In this document: one piece after another, positions 1 to 11,400 of the stretch
Layout of the letters: each line of letters opens with the position of its first letter
Numbering within the stretch: the stretch's first letter is position 1
DNA from: Aspergillus flavus
Lineage: Eukaryota; Ascomycota; Eurotiomycetes; Eurotiales; Aspergillaceae
DNA: 64,000 nt
Direction of reading: 5' to 3'
Assembly: GCF_009017415.1 (NCBI RefSeq)
Contig: NC_092410.1
Coordinates: 3,348,001 to 3,412,000, forward strand
Position numbers and translations under genes: made by a program
Notes under the pieces: model-generated
The model's input: the letters and a program-made list of their open reading frames with translations, nothing else
What the model was told of the DNA's origin: nothing
Databases searched by the model: none

Positions 1-985
1 AATAGATTAGCATGCAGCGATATGAAGCCTTAGATACATCTGCCTAGCAATATGACATGTAGACCGCACTCACAGGCATACTGGCTTGATTTAGTATGAA
101 CTCAAGTAGTGAGTGAAGTATCTTCTGGACGATATCCTAATTGTTTTAGTTGCTATAATTCGGTGAGGTGGCTGATCTTGACCACCGTAAGCTTGAAAAG
201 ACAATTGCCATTGGTCAACCCCCTAGGGGATGCTTGTCATACGACAGCAACCATCTTAAGGGTCGGGGATGAGACGACCAGAGGCTTGGTTCTCCGTGTT
301 ATTTTTGTGGGATGGTGTCCTGACTGTAATTCGGATACAACGTGTGGCAAACTATTATTCTTCCTAATCAATGCTTGACACGGTTGACAAAGTGAAACGG
401 CTTTATGATGTTGATAATGTTCTATCCGATGTCTTAAACCCATTTCTGGCAATAGCTTTGCTACTAGTGTCTGGAAACTCAGTATATATGATTGTATAAC
501 ATTGCATATCATTTATGCTTTGAAACCAGAGAGTCCGAAAACTCACCCTATCATTAGTAAACAGCGATACTACCAAGTAAGTATTGGCTCCTACTTGGTT
601 AGAGAATAATCCCATGAATTTCATCGTGGTACAGCTTTAGAGCCATCCCCTACCATTGCGAAACGCCCGTGTTCCTGGTTGCTCAAAGACACCATTGACC
701 ATGTACCTCATAAAGCCGACTGTGGCACCTCTGCTAACGACATGGTCTAGTCTTGCGTAAATGCTCCATGTGCTTGTTCTAAGATAATACGAGTGTCTCA
801 AACCTTGGAAGAAGCATTGAAGGTAGGGCGAAGTTGTAAGCTTACTCGAAGTTAGATTGTGAAGTTGAGTATATGTCTGCTCCATCTCCGCGGGGCCTAC
901 TTTAAACAACTGTTATAGTACAAAACCCCTGTATATATACCATGTCCTACTGATATATGGCCAGAACAGATACTAAGGCTTCAGA
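1..985. other. intergenic, no gene seen
   Basis: Only short overlapping open frames are present, with no recognisable domain, splice pattern or RNA gene. The last roughly 100 bases would hold the promoter of the glycosyltransferase that starts at 986. Confidence 0.5.
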
Positions 986-2359
986 ATGTCGTCCTCGGTT
1001 GAATATCATCTAAGACATCGCTCCACAGCTGAATTAATCTCATATTCTTATTCTTACGCTAACGGCGCGTTCTCAAACCTTCTTCTTCCTGCTATCATAG
1101 TACTAAACAGGAGATATTATCCTAATAAACATGGATCCGCGGCTACAGTTGGAACTGAGGCGTTATCGATGTCCATCGCACAGGCATTCAAGAGTATGAA
1201 GGTCTTCTGTGGCCTCATCCTGTACCAAAGGGATGAGACCATTAACGAACCAACCATAACCATCCAAGTGATCAACTTCAATCTATGTGCGATACTCGCG
1301 TTTAATTTTAACATGAACCCCCCTGGTGTGGAGAAGGCCATCTCTCTTGCTGCTGGTACGCTCATGAAGGACTCTGGCTTAGAAGGCACTCCCATGCTCT
1401 ATCATCAGACAGACACCCTACTGGAATACCATCCCCGTGATTTGCCATTCTGTATCACTCATCATGCTCCGTTCCACCGGCATTTCGCTGGGGTTTTCTC
1501 GGAGGCATTGGCAGCGCACGCGTACGGGGATGCAGACAAGGCGGAGCACCTAGCACGAAAGCAAGAGGTAGGGATAAAACTGCTCAAGCACCGGGTGAAT
1601 GGGCACGTGCTGCAGATTTCACGCCTACAGGGGAAGCTTCTCTTGTCTTACGGGGTGAACGCTGCAAAAATCAGGGAGATATGTCCTTCCATCCAGCTCT
1701 CTAGTTCAAGCTACCATGTCGAGAGCGAAATTGCGGAGGTGTTCAACACCGGCGGGGTTACGCTGTTCACGGCAGTTGCCCGGGTTGATTACTTCAAAAA
1801 CGTGGATCTCCTTGTTGATGTAGCAGTAGCTCTGTGGTCTCAAAACATCGCTGTGCGACTCTTCATTGCTGGAGGTGCCAGTATGGACAGCACCGAGCTC
1901 CACGAACTGAGCAAGAAAGTGCCCAGACAGTTCACTCGGTATGCAACGTTCAGATCTAAGTTGTCTCGGACATCCCTTCACGCTCTGTTCCGCCTGGCAA
2001 AAGATAGTGGGGTTTTCATCTGTCCCTCTCGCTATGAGACACTGGGAGTCACACCCTTGGAAGCAGCCCTAAGCGGGGTGACCAGCCTCATCGCTAATTC
2101 TAGTCACGTTGAGGCATCAAGATACTTTCCAGAGAGATTCCGTTTTCAGCCAGTCAAAGAGGAGCTATGTCAAACAATTTTGAACTTACAAGGTCGAAAT
2201 TTGGCGTCTTTGGGAGAAATACTTCGACTCCATGTGGAAGCCCAGGTCTCCGATCAGCGATTCCGGATGGATTTGTATGATGCTTGGGCAGAATTTTCGA
2301 TGCAGTCGAAACCTATGGATTTCCATCACTTCCCATGTCAGGGCAATGAATTGGCCTAG
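986..2359 (+). CDS. family 4 glycosyltransferase (GT-B fold)
   Basis: This single-exon gene encodes 457 residues. The N-terminal half holds a donor-fold entry motif (RRYYPNKHGSAATVGTEAL near residue 43), typical of fungal group 1 transferases. The C-terminal half has a Rossmann region (LFIAGG) and the retaining GT4 signature CPSRYETLGVTPLEAALSG near residue 350, which includes the E-x7-E catalytic/donor-binding pair. The family moves a sugar from a nucleotide-sugar donor to an acceptor; neither sugar nor acceptor can be read here. There is no signal peptide or clear membrane helix, so the protein is probably cytosolic. The ATG is chosen because it opens the frame just before the conserved start region. 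No other sugar or secondary-metabolite genes lie next to it. An extra upstream exon cannot be excluded. Confidence 0.8.
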   Translation: MSSSVEYHLRHRSTAELISYSYSYANGAFSNLLLPAIIVLNRRYYPNKHGSAATVGTEALSMSIAQAFKSMKVFCGLILYQRDETINEPTITIQVINFNLCAILAFNFNMNPPGVEKAISLAAGTLMKDSGLEGTPMLYHQTDTLLEYHPRDLPFCITHHAPFHRHFAGVFSEALAAHAYGDADKAEHLARKQEVGIKLLKHRVNGHVLQISRLQGKLLLSYGVNAAKIREICPSIQLSSSSYHVESEIAEVFNTGGVTLFTAVARVDYFKNVDLLVDVAVALWSQNIAVRLFIAGGASMDSTELHELSKKVPRQFTRYATFRSKLSRTSLHALFRLAKDSGVFICPSRYETLGVTPLEAALSGVTSLIANSSHVEASRYFPERFRFQPVKEELCQTILNLQGRNLASLGEILRLHVEAQVSDQRFRMDLYDAWAEFSMQSKPMDFHHFPCQGNELA

Positions 2360-2362
2360 GTG

Positions 2363-2941
2363 TTCGTCTTCGCGTTGGTCTGCTCTGCGAAGAGATCAAA
2401 GTGCTACGGCCGAAGTCAAGTCCTCTATTCATTTCATCCGTGAGGAAAGGTAGCTATCAAGCACAAGTCATCATTATTCCAGATAGGTTTCCCATAAGGA
2501 TAGCAACTCTTTACCTCTGTCCTTCTAGTTGAACCCACGCAGTGTACTGTATCTTTGTTCGTCTGGTGTTCTTCCACCCTGTCCCGCAGTGCCTTGTCAT
2601 TAGGCACAGTCTCGCATAATTTAAGTTAGTATATGAAATGTACCTACACTTGGATAATTAGACTGTGATTGATGAAACCAAGTGTGTAAATTCTTCTGGT
2701 TGGATAGGAACCAAAGAGATTTGAGTTGGGGAGGGGATCCCCACAGACTTCAACAACCATGACGGACGATGGACTCGTCTCGGTAAGTAAATGCCATTGC
2801 GGGGTTTGCATGTAGTAAACGGTAGGTCAAAGACAAGATACTCCGATATATCAATTGGAAGAGAATCTTGTAGATTTATCTTAAGATAGATATTCCTCTT
2901 TTCCTCACAGAGTAATAAGCAGATAGGCTTACTTATGCCCT
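2363..2941. other. intergenic, no gene seen
   Basis: The region between the glycosyltransferase stop and the tRNA-Leu gene shows no coding or structured element that I can support. Confidence 0.45.
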
Positions 2942-3096
2942 GGCAAGGTGGCCGAGTGGTTATGGCGCTAGTTGTTCGTCTCCCACCACAACACCTACTT
3001 TTCTCCATCGGAACATCTCAACTAACAACCTCCAAGTTAGGTTCTATCTAATCACTAGTTTCGATTGATTCGCGGGTTCGAATCCCGTCCTTGTCA
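2942..3096 (+). tRNA. tRNA-Leu (TAG) with two introns
   Basis: The acceptor stem GGCAAGG pairs with CCTTGTC (3089-3095) and the discriminator is A (3096), as expected for Leu. The D arm GCC...GGC (box A) and the T arm GCGGG-TTCGAAT-CCCGT (box B) are intact. The anticodon stem is CTAGT (2968-2972) with ACTAG (3054-3058), and the variable arm 3059-3071 is 13 nt, so it is class II. A normal loop T-T-TAG-G-C appears only if two segments are removed: 2974-3036 (63 nt; GTTCGT at the start, CTAAC branch-like box at 3022-3026, AAG at the end) between positions 32 and 33, and 3042-3052 (11 nt) at the canonical 37/38 site. The short intron contains CTAA, complementary to TTAG of the loop, as in normal pre-tRNAs. 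A T5 Pol III terminator lies at 3102-3106. The isotype is inferred from this folding. Confidence 0.72.
2974..3036 (+). other. spliceosomal-like intron inside tRNA-Leu(TAG)
   Basis: This 63-nt insertion starts GTTCGT, has CAACTAACAACC (a strong fungal branch-point box) about 12 nt before its end, and ends CCAAG. It interrupts the anticodon loop between positions 32 and 33, not the 37/38 site used by the tRNA splicing endonuclease. Confidence 0.6.
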
Positions 3097-3106
3097 TCAA
3101 GTTTTT

Positions 3107-4304
3107 GACTCCTTTTCCAATTTTTTTCTGCTTGGTATTGTCCAAGTACGTATCTGTGCTGTACGGAGTAGAAGACCACTAGTGTCACAGACTAGTAGTA
3201 GATGTCTCCACAGGCCTCGAATCCAGCCGCCTCCTTGTATTTTGAATGCCACTGTCAATCGCCCTAAACCCTAGCATTCTATGATGAAGTAGATAGATTA
3301 GTCGTCTTACCAGGTCTCACAAGAGTAGTCTGGGAATGGAGAGGAATGCCGAACATTGAAAGCCACAAATAATGCTTGATTGACATTCAAGCTAAGAAGC
3401 ACTTTTCAGCCGGAGACGGAGATCTGCAGCAAGCGAACCGTAGTTTTGTCCAGGAGATTTAGATTGAGACTAATGACCTCATATGGATTGTCTTCAGAGC
3501 TTCAGATGTCGGCGCTACTCAGCACTTGAAGTAACTCCATCCATAGTTTATGTCTCAAGCGATGTAATAATGATTGTATAGATTCTTGTCCAAGTTGCCG
3601 AGCGAAATCGAATAGCGCCGAATCCTTTGCAAATAGACTATTTATTACATGTAGTGGGGAGATCCCCATTTAACACCATCCACGAGAATCCCATATGATG
3701 TATAGAAAACGTTATTCTCGGGAAATAACTCAGCCCTTACAGGGAGTTTAAACTTGTTCACTCGAGCTAATACTGTTTAATTAATGTATGCAGCAATGAT
3801 AAAAAAGTTCATGTTCCTGCGGTTGGTTTCTGTAGGAGACCAAACTAAAATTACTCAGGGCCAAAAAAAAACACAACCTTAAAACCCTTCTGCCGTTAGT
3901 TTCGTATTGATTGCCCGATTTGCAACTCCACCGTCATGACGCAAGTTCCAGACTTTCTTCTTTTTGCTCCTCCGCCCTCCTTTACTCTCCTTCGACCACT
4001 GACTTCATCATTTTCACTTCCTGACCGATTAACTAGAAGCAAATCCATGGGGATTGGCTTCGTTCTTAACCTTGTTTTACCTCTTGCTTGGCGAACCCCT
4101 CGAACTTCTTCCACTCACCGGTTTTTATTTCCTTGTGTTCCATCCCTCTCTTCTCAGTCAACAACGCAGAACCTGTCAAAACAGTCACATTTTATTCAAA
4201 GTTCCAACAATCCTTTTTGCCGGAGTGGGAGGAATAATTATTCTTAACCCTGCGTGTCTGCCACACGGCGACACGTTCCAGGGGTTTTGTCTTGGTCCGC
4301 CACA
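3107..4304. other. intergenic and 5' leader of the 4305 gene
   Basis: No gene is evident from 3107 to about 3900. From roughly 3950 to 4200 the + strand is rich in C and T, typical of a fungal promoter or leader, and probably serves the gene starting at 4305. One copy of the nonamer TACGGAGTA sits at 3162-3170. Confidence 0.45.
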
Positions 4305-7300
4305 ATGTTTCGGAGGCGAAGGAGCGCGTCGCATCATCAGGTCGGTCTACAATATAGCAACCTAGTCTAACCATGAACAACTAATACCCAATGTCTATCT
4401 CTAACAGCCTCTTTCGACGTCTAATGCGCAATCGGCCCAGTCCGCCGCCTCCCATGCTTTCCTCAAGTCTCAACCGTCCTCATCGAGTCTTTCATCTGCC
4501 GCCGCTGCCGCTGCCTTACGGAGCCTCACACCCACTCCGACTCCAGTGGAAAATGTTCAGACGAAGCGAATGATTCAGCGGCGCGCCTCCGTCGCCTCCC
4601 AGTCTAGTATCGCCGGAAGTCTGCGCCCCTCTAGCCAAAACACCCTTCGTCGAGCTAATAGCTCAAGTTCCATGAGCAACCGGACCTTCCGGGATCAGTC
4701 CCCTCGCCGTCCGGCTTCCAGCTCCGGCCCAGTTCCCGTCGCCCCTCCCATCCCTTCGATCCCCCGGGAATATGCGATCCGGACGCCCCCAAATCGGCGC
4801 TCAGTCAGTGTCGGGCCGTCCTTGCGACCAACGTCCCCGGTGAAGCGGCAGCCATCAGGCCGAGGGGTGAGCGTCGACCCGGCTGCCAGAGGCTCTGCTA
4901 GCCGGTCATCAGCTCACGGCCACGAATTGGACCAGATACCAGAGCTCCAGAGAGCTGGAAGTAGGAATTCGATCAACTTCTCCTACCCGATGAACTCTCG
5001 ACCTAACTCTCCGACCCTGACTTCTGAACCCTTGGACAGACGGGACACTTCCGTTTGTGCATCCTTAGCTAGCCAATTGTCATCCCCTGATTCCCCCAAG
5101 ATCCAGAAATCCGCCCTGCAAACCGCCAATACTTCTGCGCGGAGGAAGACAAGGGGGGGTCTCTCAGGCAGTCCTGGGAGAGGTGTCCAGCCGGCAGACA
5201 CTGCGATCCTTGCAGCACAGGCAGCAATCGTACCCCGAAGCGAGGAAGCGGCATATCAGCCATCCCCTCCTCGCTTGGCTGCGCCTCGAGAGCAAAATAC
5301 CAGAGACCTGGCATATAAAGCTCCTAAAGCTCGAGAGACCGCTGGTCGGTCAGTACACGACCAGCAAGACCAACTTCAGCCGCGTGATCCTGAGTTCAGT
5401 CAGCAGCTTCCAGAAACAGATCATAAACAGCCACCACGTCCGGTTCTGACGAAACGACCTTCGACTGTTCCTGAAGACTTCCCAGGGGAGGAACGTGCAG
5501 AAGCAGACACTCCGGCGGAAGGGGTCGAGCATGCCGCGGTCGAGCGTTCGTTGCCCGAGACCAGGTCGACAGTCCGGACGCCAACACCTGAAAAGTTTAA
5601 GGATCCATTACCGAGTTCTATTGTCAGCTCGCCAGAGTCTACCAGCTCGATCGGTCCTGAACGGGAATCTCAGCTGTTGCATGCTCGCCCGCCGAGCAGC
5701 AGTCCGGGGAGATCGACCCGCTTCTCTAACCAGCTCTCGGTCATGGGTCTTGTCGGCGAACATCTTCACCAACCCCCTCCCCGGTCAGTGTCTCCCGCCA
5801 AATCAGCGATGAAGAATCCGAGGAAATGCTCAGTATCCCCTGATGGAAGAACTGGGGTAGTGCTGCGGCCCGGCCCAGCTCTTAGCGAGCTCTCGGATGG
5901 AACATCTGTGGGATCTGATGAGGGTTCTAGGCTTGGGTTCCGAAGAAAGCCTGTAAAAGTTAGCTTTGATGACGAGGCGGAAATTGTTGGGGTGGCTGCG
6001 AGTCCACCAACCTCCCCAGAAGATATTGGTCTTGAGTCGCCTCCAATGAAGCCCAAAGGGAAGACAGGTTGGTTTGGCATGGGAAAAAGGAAATCTGCTA
6101 CTGTGGGGTCGGATGAATTTGATGAGGTATTCAAGCCTCGACCTGAGCTCCCTTCGTTTGGTAGCATACGAAAGGCCAGGGACAGCGAGCAGCAAGAACC
6201 TGCCCGGCAAGATATGAGTGACAATGAATCGACGGCATCCTCAGATCCTACTGTGTCTCCAATTTCCTTCTCGAACGACCACGCTATTGGAGCTATCATC
6301 TCAAACACACAGTCACAAGACGCCAATCCTCATACGCAACTGGACCGAACAGCATCACCTACCCCTGCGGCGGCAGCTAAGAGTGGAGTACCCCTAGAGG
6401 GACCAGGCGGAAATACTTTTGTTTCAAATCAAGAGTCGCAACCTGCACAGGACGCTCAGTCAGCATCGTTAAACTCACACCAAGACGAGAAGCTGGAGAC
6501 AACCGAAAACTTGGCAGTCCCTGGGATTGCAGTTCAACCAGCTACCCCGGAAGGTGAAAGAGGGCGGTCGAGCCTTGACTGGTATACCGTGCCGGGAGGA
6601 TTTCCGCGGTCATCTTTGGAAGTTGATACCACAAGCCACGACTCTACTAAGCGGAAAGGCAAGAAGCAAACTCCAGGCGACCCTGTGGTTGATGCGACTC
6701 GGAGCAATGTGAGCGATGAGGACGAATCTGGCGAGAGTATCTACAGTGACGCTGAGGAAGGACTTGAGGGCGATGGTTTTGGTTCTATCAATGCTGTGGT
6801 TGATGAGCCTACGTCCCCCCAGCGCAAAGATGCGGTGACCACGGATAACAACATACACAGCATTGACCAGGTAACTGGCATTCCGCAAACCTGTCAAATT
6901 GCTCGTGTGGCAAATCCAGTACACACTATATCCCTCTCGCCGGTTCCAGAATCCCCAAGTTCTTCACATGAACGGCTTCCCTACTCGTCCCCGTACCCGC
7001 CGTTTCCCGCACGGTCCAACAGTAGAAGAAATATGCGAGAAATCCCCCGCTCCTCTTCGTCTACGGGTACAGCAAGACGGTCTATGTCAGTAAACGCTCC
7101 TGACGGTCACCCTGTGTGTGAAGCAACTGATTCAGTTGTTCATGGCCCGTTACAACCACAGTCTGGAAATGTTTTCAATCAACCGCGTCATAAGCCTGGT
7201 GATGAACAAATCAAGAAGCGACCCGCTTCGTGGGCCCCAAACTTGCTGAAAGGTGGTCTTAATGACGACCTATATGTTAATGGGAATGTCCCCGAGCCTC

Positions 7301-8433
7301 AAAGGCCACTATCGAACGGTAGTGATTCATCCAGCAGCTTCAAGAGATCAAATCGCCCCCGGACAGACTCCCCACATACAATACGACGGTCTCTACGAGG
7401 TCCCTCAAGCAGCCCATTCCGGACTATTTCCCCTCAAAGCACAAAATTGCCACCTACCAATAGCCGGCCTCTTTCATCCGGCTCAAGTACTGGTGCTCTA
7501 CGTGTTACACTGCGATCGAACGATGCTCGGCGTGAGAAACCTGCTTTCTTCTCTACTGGAAAAGTACAGAAGGCCAGGACTACAAAGGCTTCGGGGGCAT
7601 TATTCACGTCACGATTCGCAGAGTCGGATGATGAGCAGGGAACGAGTCAACAAAAATGGCAAAGTCGATTTGAAGATTCGAGCGACGATGAAGAACGCGT
7701 AGTGAATAATCTCCCTCCCGTTCGCGGCATACCCAGACGTAAAGGCGCTCACGATGGTGACTCAACAGAATTAGAGGATAGTTCTGATAATGAACGGCCT
7801 GGCTTAGATTCCAGAGCTACCAAGGCGAAAGAAAGTGACGCCAGACCGGCTCGAAATCCTGCGCTTGCCGCTGTGGCTAAGTCTCGCGGGATGTCCGAGG
7901 AAGAAATGGAGGAGTTTCTTCGACAACCCGGTGGTCGCAGAGGTAGTCTGTTTCATCGTTTGAGCATCAGGAAACCTAAAGCACCGTCGGAGCGCCGGAC
8001 TTCCCGATCTCGCTCAGAAGCTAGGAACGGTTCTCTAGATCCTGAGCAAGTGCGGGAGAACCCTTTACTTGATGGTGCTCGGGGAAACACTGTTACAACG
8101 ATAACCACAAACAACACTAGGCCATCCTCCTCTCCCAGGCGGCTCAGGAGGGCAATCTCCAGATCTTCAAATGGCGATAGTTGGCCCCTCCGCTCCGATC
8201 GCAGGGAGACGAACACAGATGCTCCCCTCTCGGCTCTGCGTTCTTCTGAGCGACCCAAAACGGCGGATGGAGCCTTTCGAAATGGCAGTACGGCGTCAAA
8301 CGCCGTAGATGCAAGCGCCAAGAAAGCCGATCTGAGTAGTACAAATGCTACAGATGCCATGGACGTGGAATTTGCCTCCGGTCGAAAGAAGCGATTCCCT
8401 CGACTCCGGAAGGCCTTCGGCCTACGAAGCTAG
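4305..8433 (+). CDS. large disordered Ser-rich basic protein, possibly Seg1-like
   Basis: Exon 1 is 4305-4340 (start MFRRRRSASHHQ). A 67-nt phase-0 intron, 4341-4407, begins GTCGGT and ends CTAACAG. Exon 2 is 4408-8433. The frame closes at 1353 residues. Nearly the whole protein is low complexity: Ser/Pro/Arg-rich tracts, SP-rich motifs suggesting phosphorylation, scattered acidic patches (for example DDEAEIVG and EDSSDDEE), and a basic tail ending RFPRLRKAFGLRS. There are no membrane helices and no catalytic motif. The short basic MFRRRR start and overall build resemble fungal eisosome-stabilising Seg1 proteins, which act at the plasma membrane cortex, but this is a weak analogy. Conserved but uncharacterised fungal protein is the safe description. 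The start choice rests on the tiny first exon, which fits the frame exactly. Confidence 0.75.
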
Positions 8434-8436
8434 ACG

Positions 8437-11400
8437 ACATGGTCTGCTTTGTATATGCATCCTATTCTTCTTCCCATATCTACAGAATATCTGCTTTAAT
8501 ATATGACTTTTCCTCGTTTGTTTATTCACAACATATCTGCCTGCTGTCTCTGGCTAGAGGGTTCCAGGTACAAGGAGTTGGTGGAATAAGGAAACAAAGA
8601 CTAATGAGATACGGTTCACCTCTATACGCTATCGGTTATCGGGACTGCTCGACACCACAATACTGCTCTAATACTGATATTTGATACCCCTGTTGGAGAT
8701 AACATTCCTTGGCTAGCAGGCTTGCGGCGGTCGGACGCCAGGAAAAATTTCTTTGAATTGATCTGACTTCATTTGTGAACCTTACATCTATGTATCATTT
8801 GTACACTGACACTTTGGGTTCGCTGTTGTTAATCTATAATTAATCAATTTCGTGTGATTCTTCTATACTATTAGTTTTTTTTTTTATTTTTTCAACTCCG
8901 TTTCTGGTTGGTGCCGCGTGTGGGGGAAGACTCGGGGCATAGAAAGAGAAGGAGATGATGACATCTTCAATGCTAATACAATTAAATATTCACATATATT
9001 ACCATCCCTTTTGCTGAGAATCAGGGTTGATGAAGTCTCATATTCGCCTTACTTTGTAGATGGTCGATTAGTGATTCTTAAACATTACCAGAAAGTGGTC
9101 TGTCTTATCCATAATCCCAATATCATCTAATTATCGGCCAGAGCATAAATTTATATCTCATAGACATACTACATAGTTACTATATGCCTCTTCGTAAACA
9201 AACATAAATGCAGTATATATCTAAGATACCAAATAATGAATACTATATTCGTTAGACATACCTATATATATAATCACACCAGAGAGTGGTTCCAATATCT
9301 ATGAGACGAAATCACCTAAGCAGTAACCATAGTCATCACTTAAAATCCATGAAAGCGGACGCTAAAATAACCACACCTGCACCAATGAAGGGATAATGCT
9401 GTCTTTGTACATAGCATTGACCAAGGTCTTCAATTGACTCTATATTGTGCATACATCCACGTTCTTCATTGGGCAGTTTAGTTGCTCTCTCAACATAAAA
9501 AGCATCGGTTGAAAGACAGTTAAAACTCTTTGTCTCACAGTAAACCCTCCACGATGTCTAATTCATTGTAGGCTTGACTGTTTAATTCTTGGCTCTCGAG
9601 CTCGTTCTATCAGTTAGGTTTCTTTTACGTTAGGATTACCATTTGTATCTGCATTTTTGTGATACGAGAAATAAAAAGACATACAAATCTTGGTAAAATT
9701 TATTTACTTATTACATGGATAGATAAAGGAGGATAATGAGATGCTGTTTTGGTGTTAAGATGGTATATATTCTTGAAGAACAGGTGGGGTCTTGTATAGT
9801 AGCTCATTATCTCTGACATAAAGGACAAACACTGAGCTGTGGACGAGGAGATGAGGACCAGTCCATAAACTTCAGTAAATATTTTCTGATGAAGGATTAG
9901 TGTATATACAACTCGTGGAATATTGATGCTATGTCACGTATCACCCATCGCGATCATGTACTTCCCTACTTCATCCCTTTCCTGCGTGGCAGGATGTTGA
10001 TAAGATAGCTTTATCTGTCGTGATACTCTTTGCGCTCACGCAGAGTCCATTCTTCCAGGTGCTTTCCCCCTCATTGTCCAAAACGATGAGCCTGGGTCTT
10101 GTACTTGCGGCCTAGGAGAGGACAAAGGTGTTGAGGAAAATATAATCAGCTGTCAGTAACGTATAGGGACATGCTCGTTGATATAGGTAGAGTCTTGGGT
10201 CAAAATCGGCCGTGCGTAAGACTCCTTGGGCCGCACACTGAACAGGCACATCATGCTTGTACAGTGATATACTGCACCCGGTACGCAGTGGGCATGCTTT
10301 GTTAACCTCTCTTCTGGCGCGGAGGCGAAGGTTATAGCAAAAGGGAAGGATTCGTCGGACTTCCCCAGGCCGAGCAAGAAGCAGTCAAACCATGTCTCTG
10401 GTATACAGCATTCGCCGCCGAGCCTGCGACACTCTGCCATGTAGAGCTTTAGCTCTTAGAAACACATGCGGACCATGGGAAAAGCACTCGAGAAGCCCCC
10501 AACGTCTTAAAGTGATAGTATAACAAGGAGATGGTCTTGCAAAGACAAAATCGCCAGAGTCACCTCACGCCACTCGAATACCCTCAGCTTTCATTACTCA
10601 GCACTCGTCTCTTGCAGCTAGTTAATTGAATACAATGAGGTAGCTGAACACACTCTGGACAGTATCATCGATAGTTTGAGGGGCTGGGTCCCCGAACATC
10701 TGGACATGCTGAATACCCCAGACATTGACCCAAGAGCCTGGGCTGAGGTGCCAGCAATGGCTGGCTGAGCGATAAGCGAAATATATTGAGATTGCAAATA
10801 TGCGGGCCTCGCCTATACTCCTCGTAACTTTATCACCGGCATTTCCGGCACAAATCTCCTGACTTTGGTACAGGTCTTTTTTGGGTCTGCTAGATGGTGA
10901 CACGAACATTATGCTAGTCACCATTGCGATTTGGCCACGATGGGGCTTTGGTATGAAGGAGACAGGGGCCCATGGCCGGGAGAATTTACTGCAGAATACT
11001 CCGCAGAGTCAATTGGTTTGTGGGTTATGCCTGTTCTGGACCAGCATATGTGGAGAATGTTCTCCCATTATAGGGATGCTTGATGCTATTTCCGTACGAT
11101 CATAGGTTTAACTGATGTATATCACACCGCGGTCAGATTTTGAGGGCCGTTTCATATACAGCACAGCCTGTTGTGTTGGTATACAGCAAGACGTACGTGA
11201 AATGCTCAGCTTTGACTGTAGCGAATCCGTGAGCCTTGATCTTGATAGCTCTGGAACTATTTTCCGTGCCGACTATAGGAGTTAAGCTCTGTTCTAGGTA
11301 CTTCACCCCTTCTAGAACCGTGCAATGATCGTCGCGGGGCTAGAACCTAGTCGGCAAAGGTAATTGTCAAAGATGTCGCTAGCTTGGGGGCAGTAGGTAT

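Noticed and set aside
9100..9300. AT-rich, TATA-repeat stretch as a replication origin or transposon remnant
   Set aside because: No terminal repeats, open frame or conserved consensus supports either; ordinary AT-rich fungal spacer fits.
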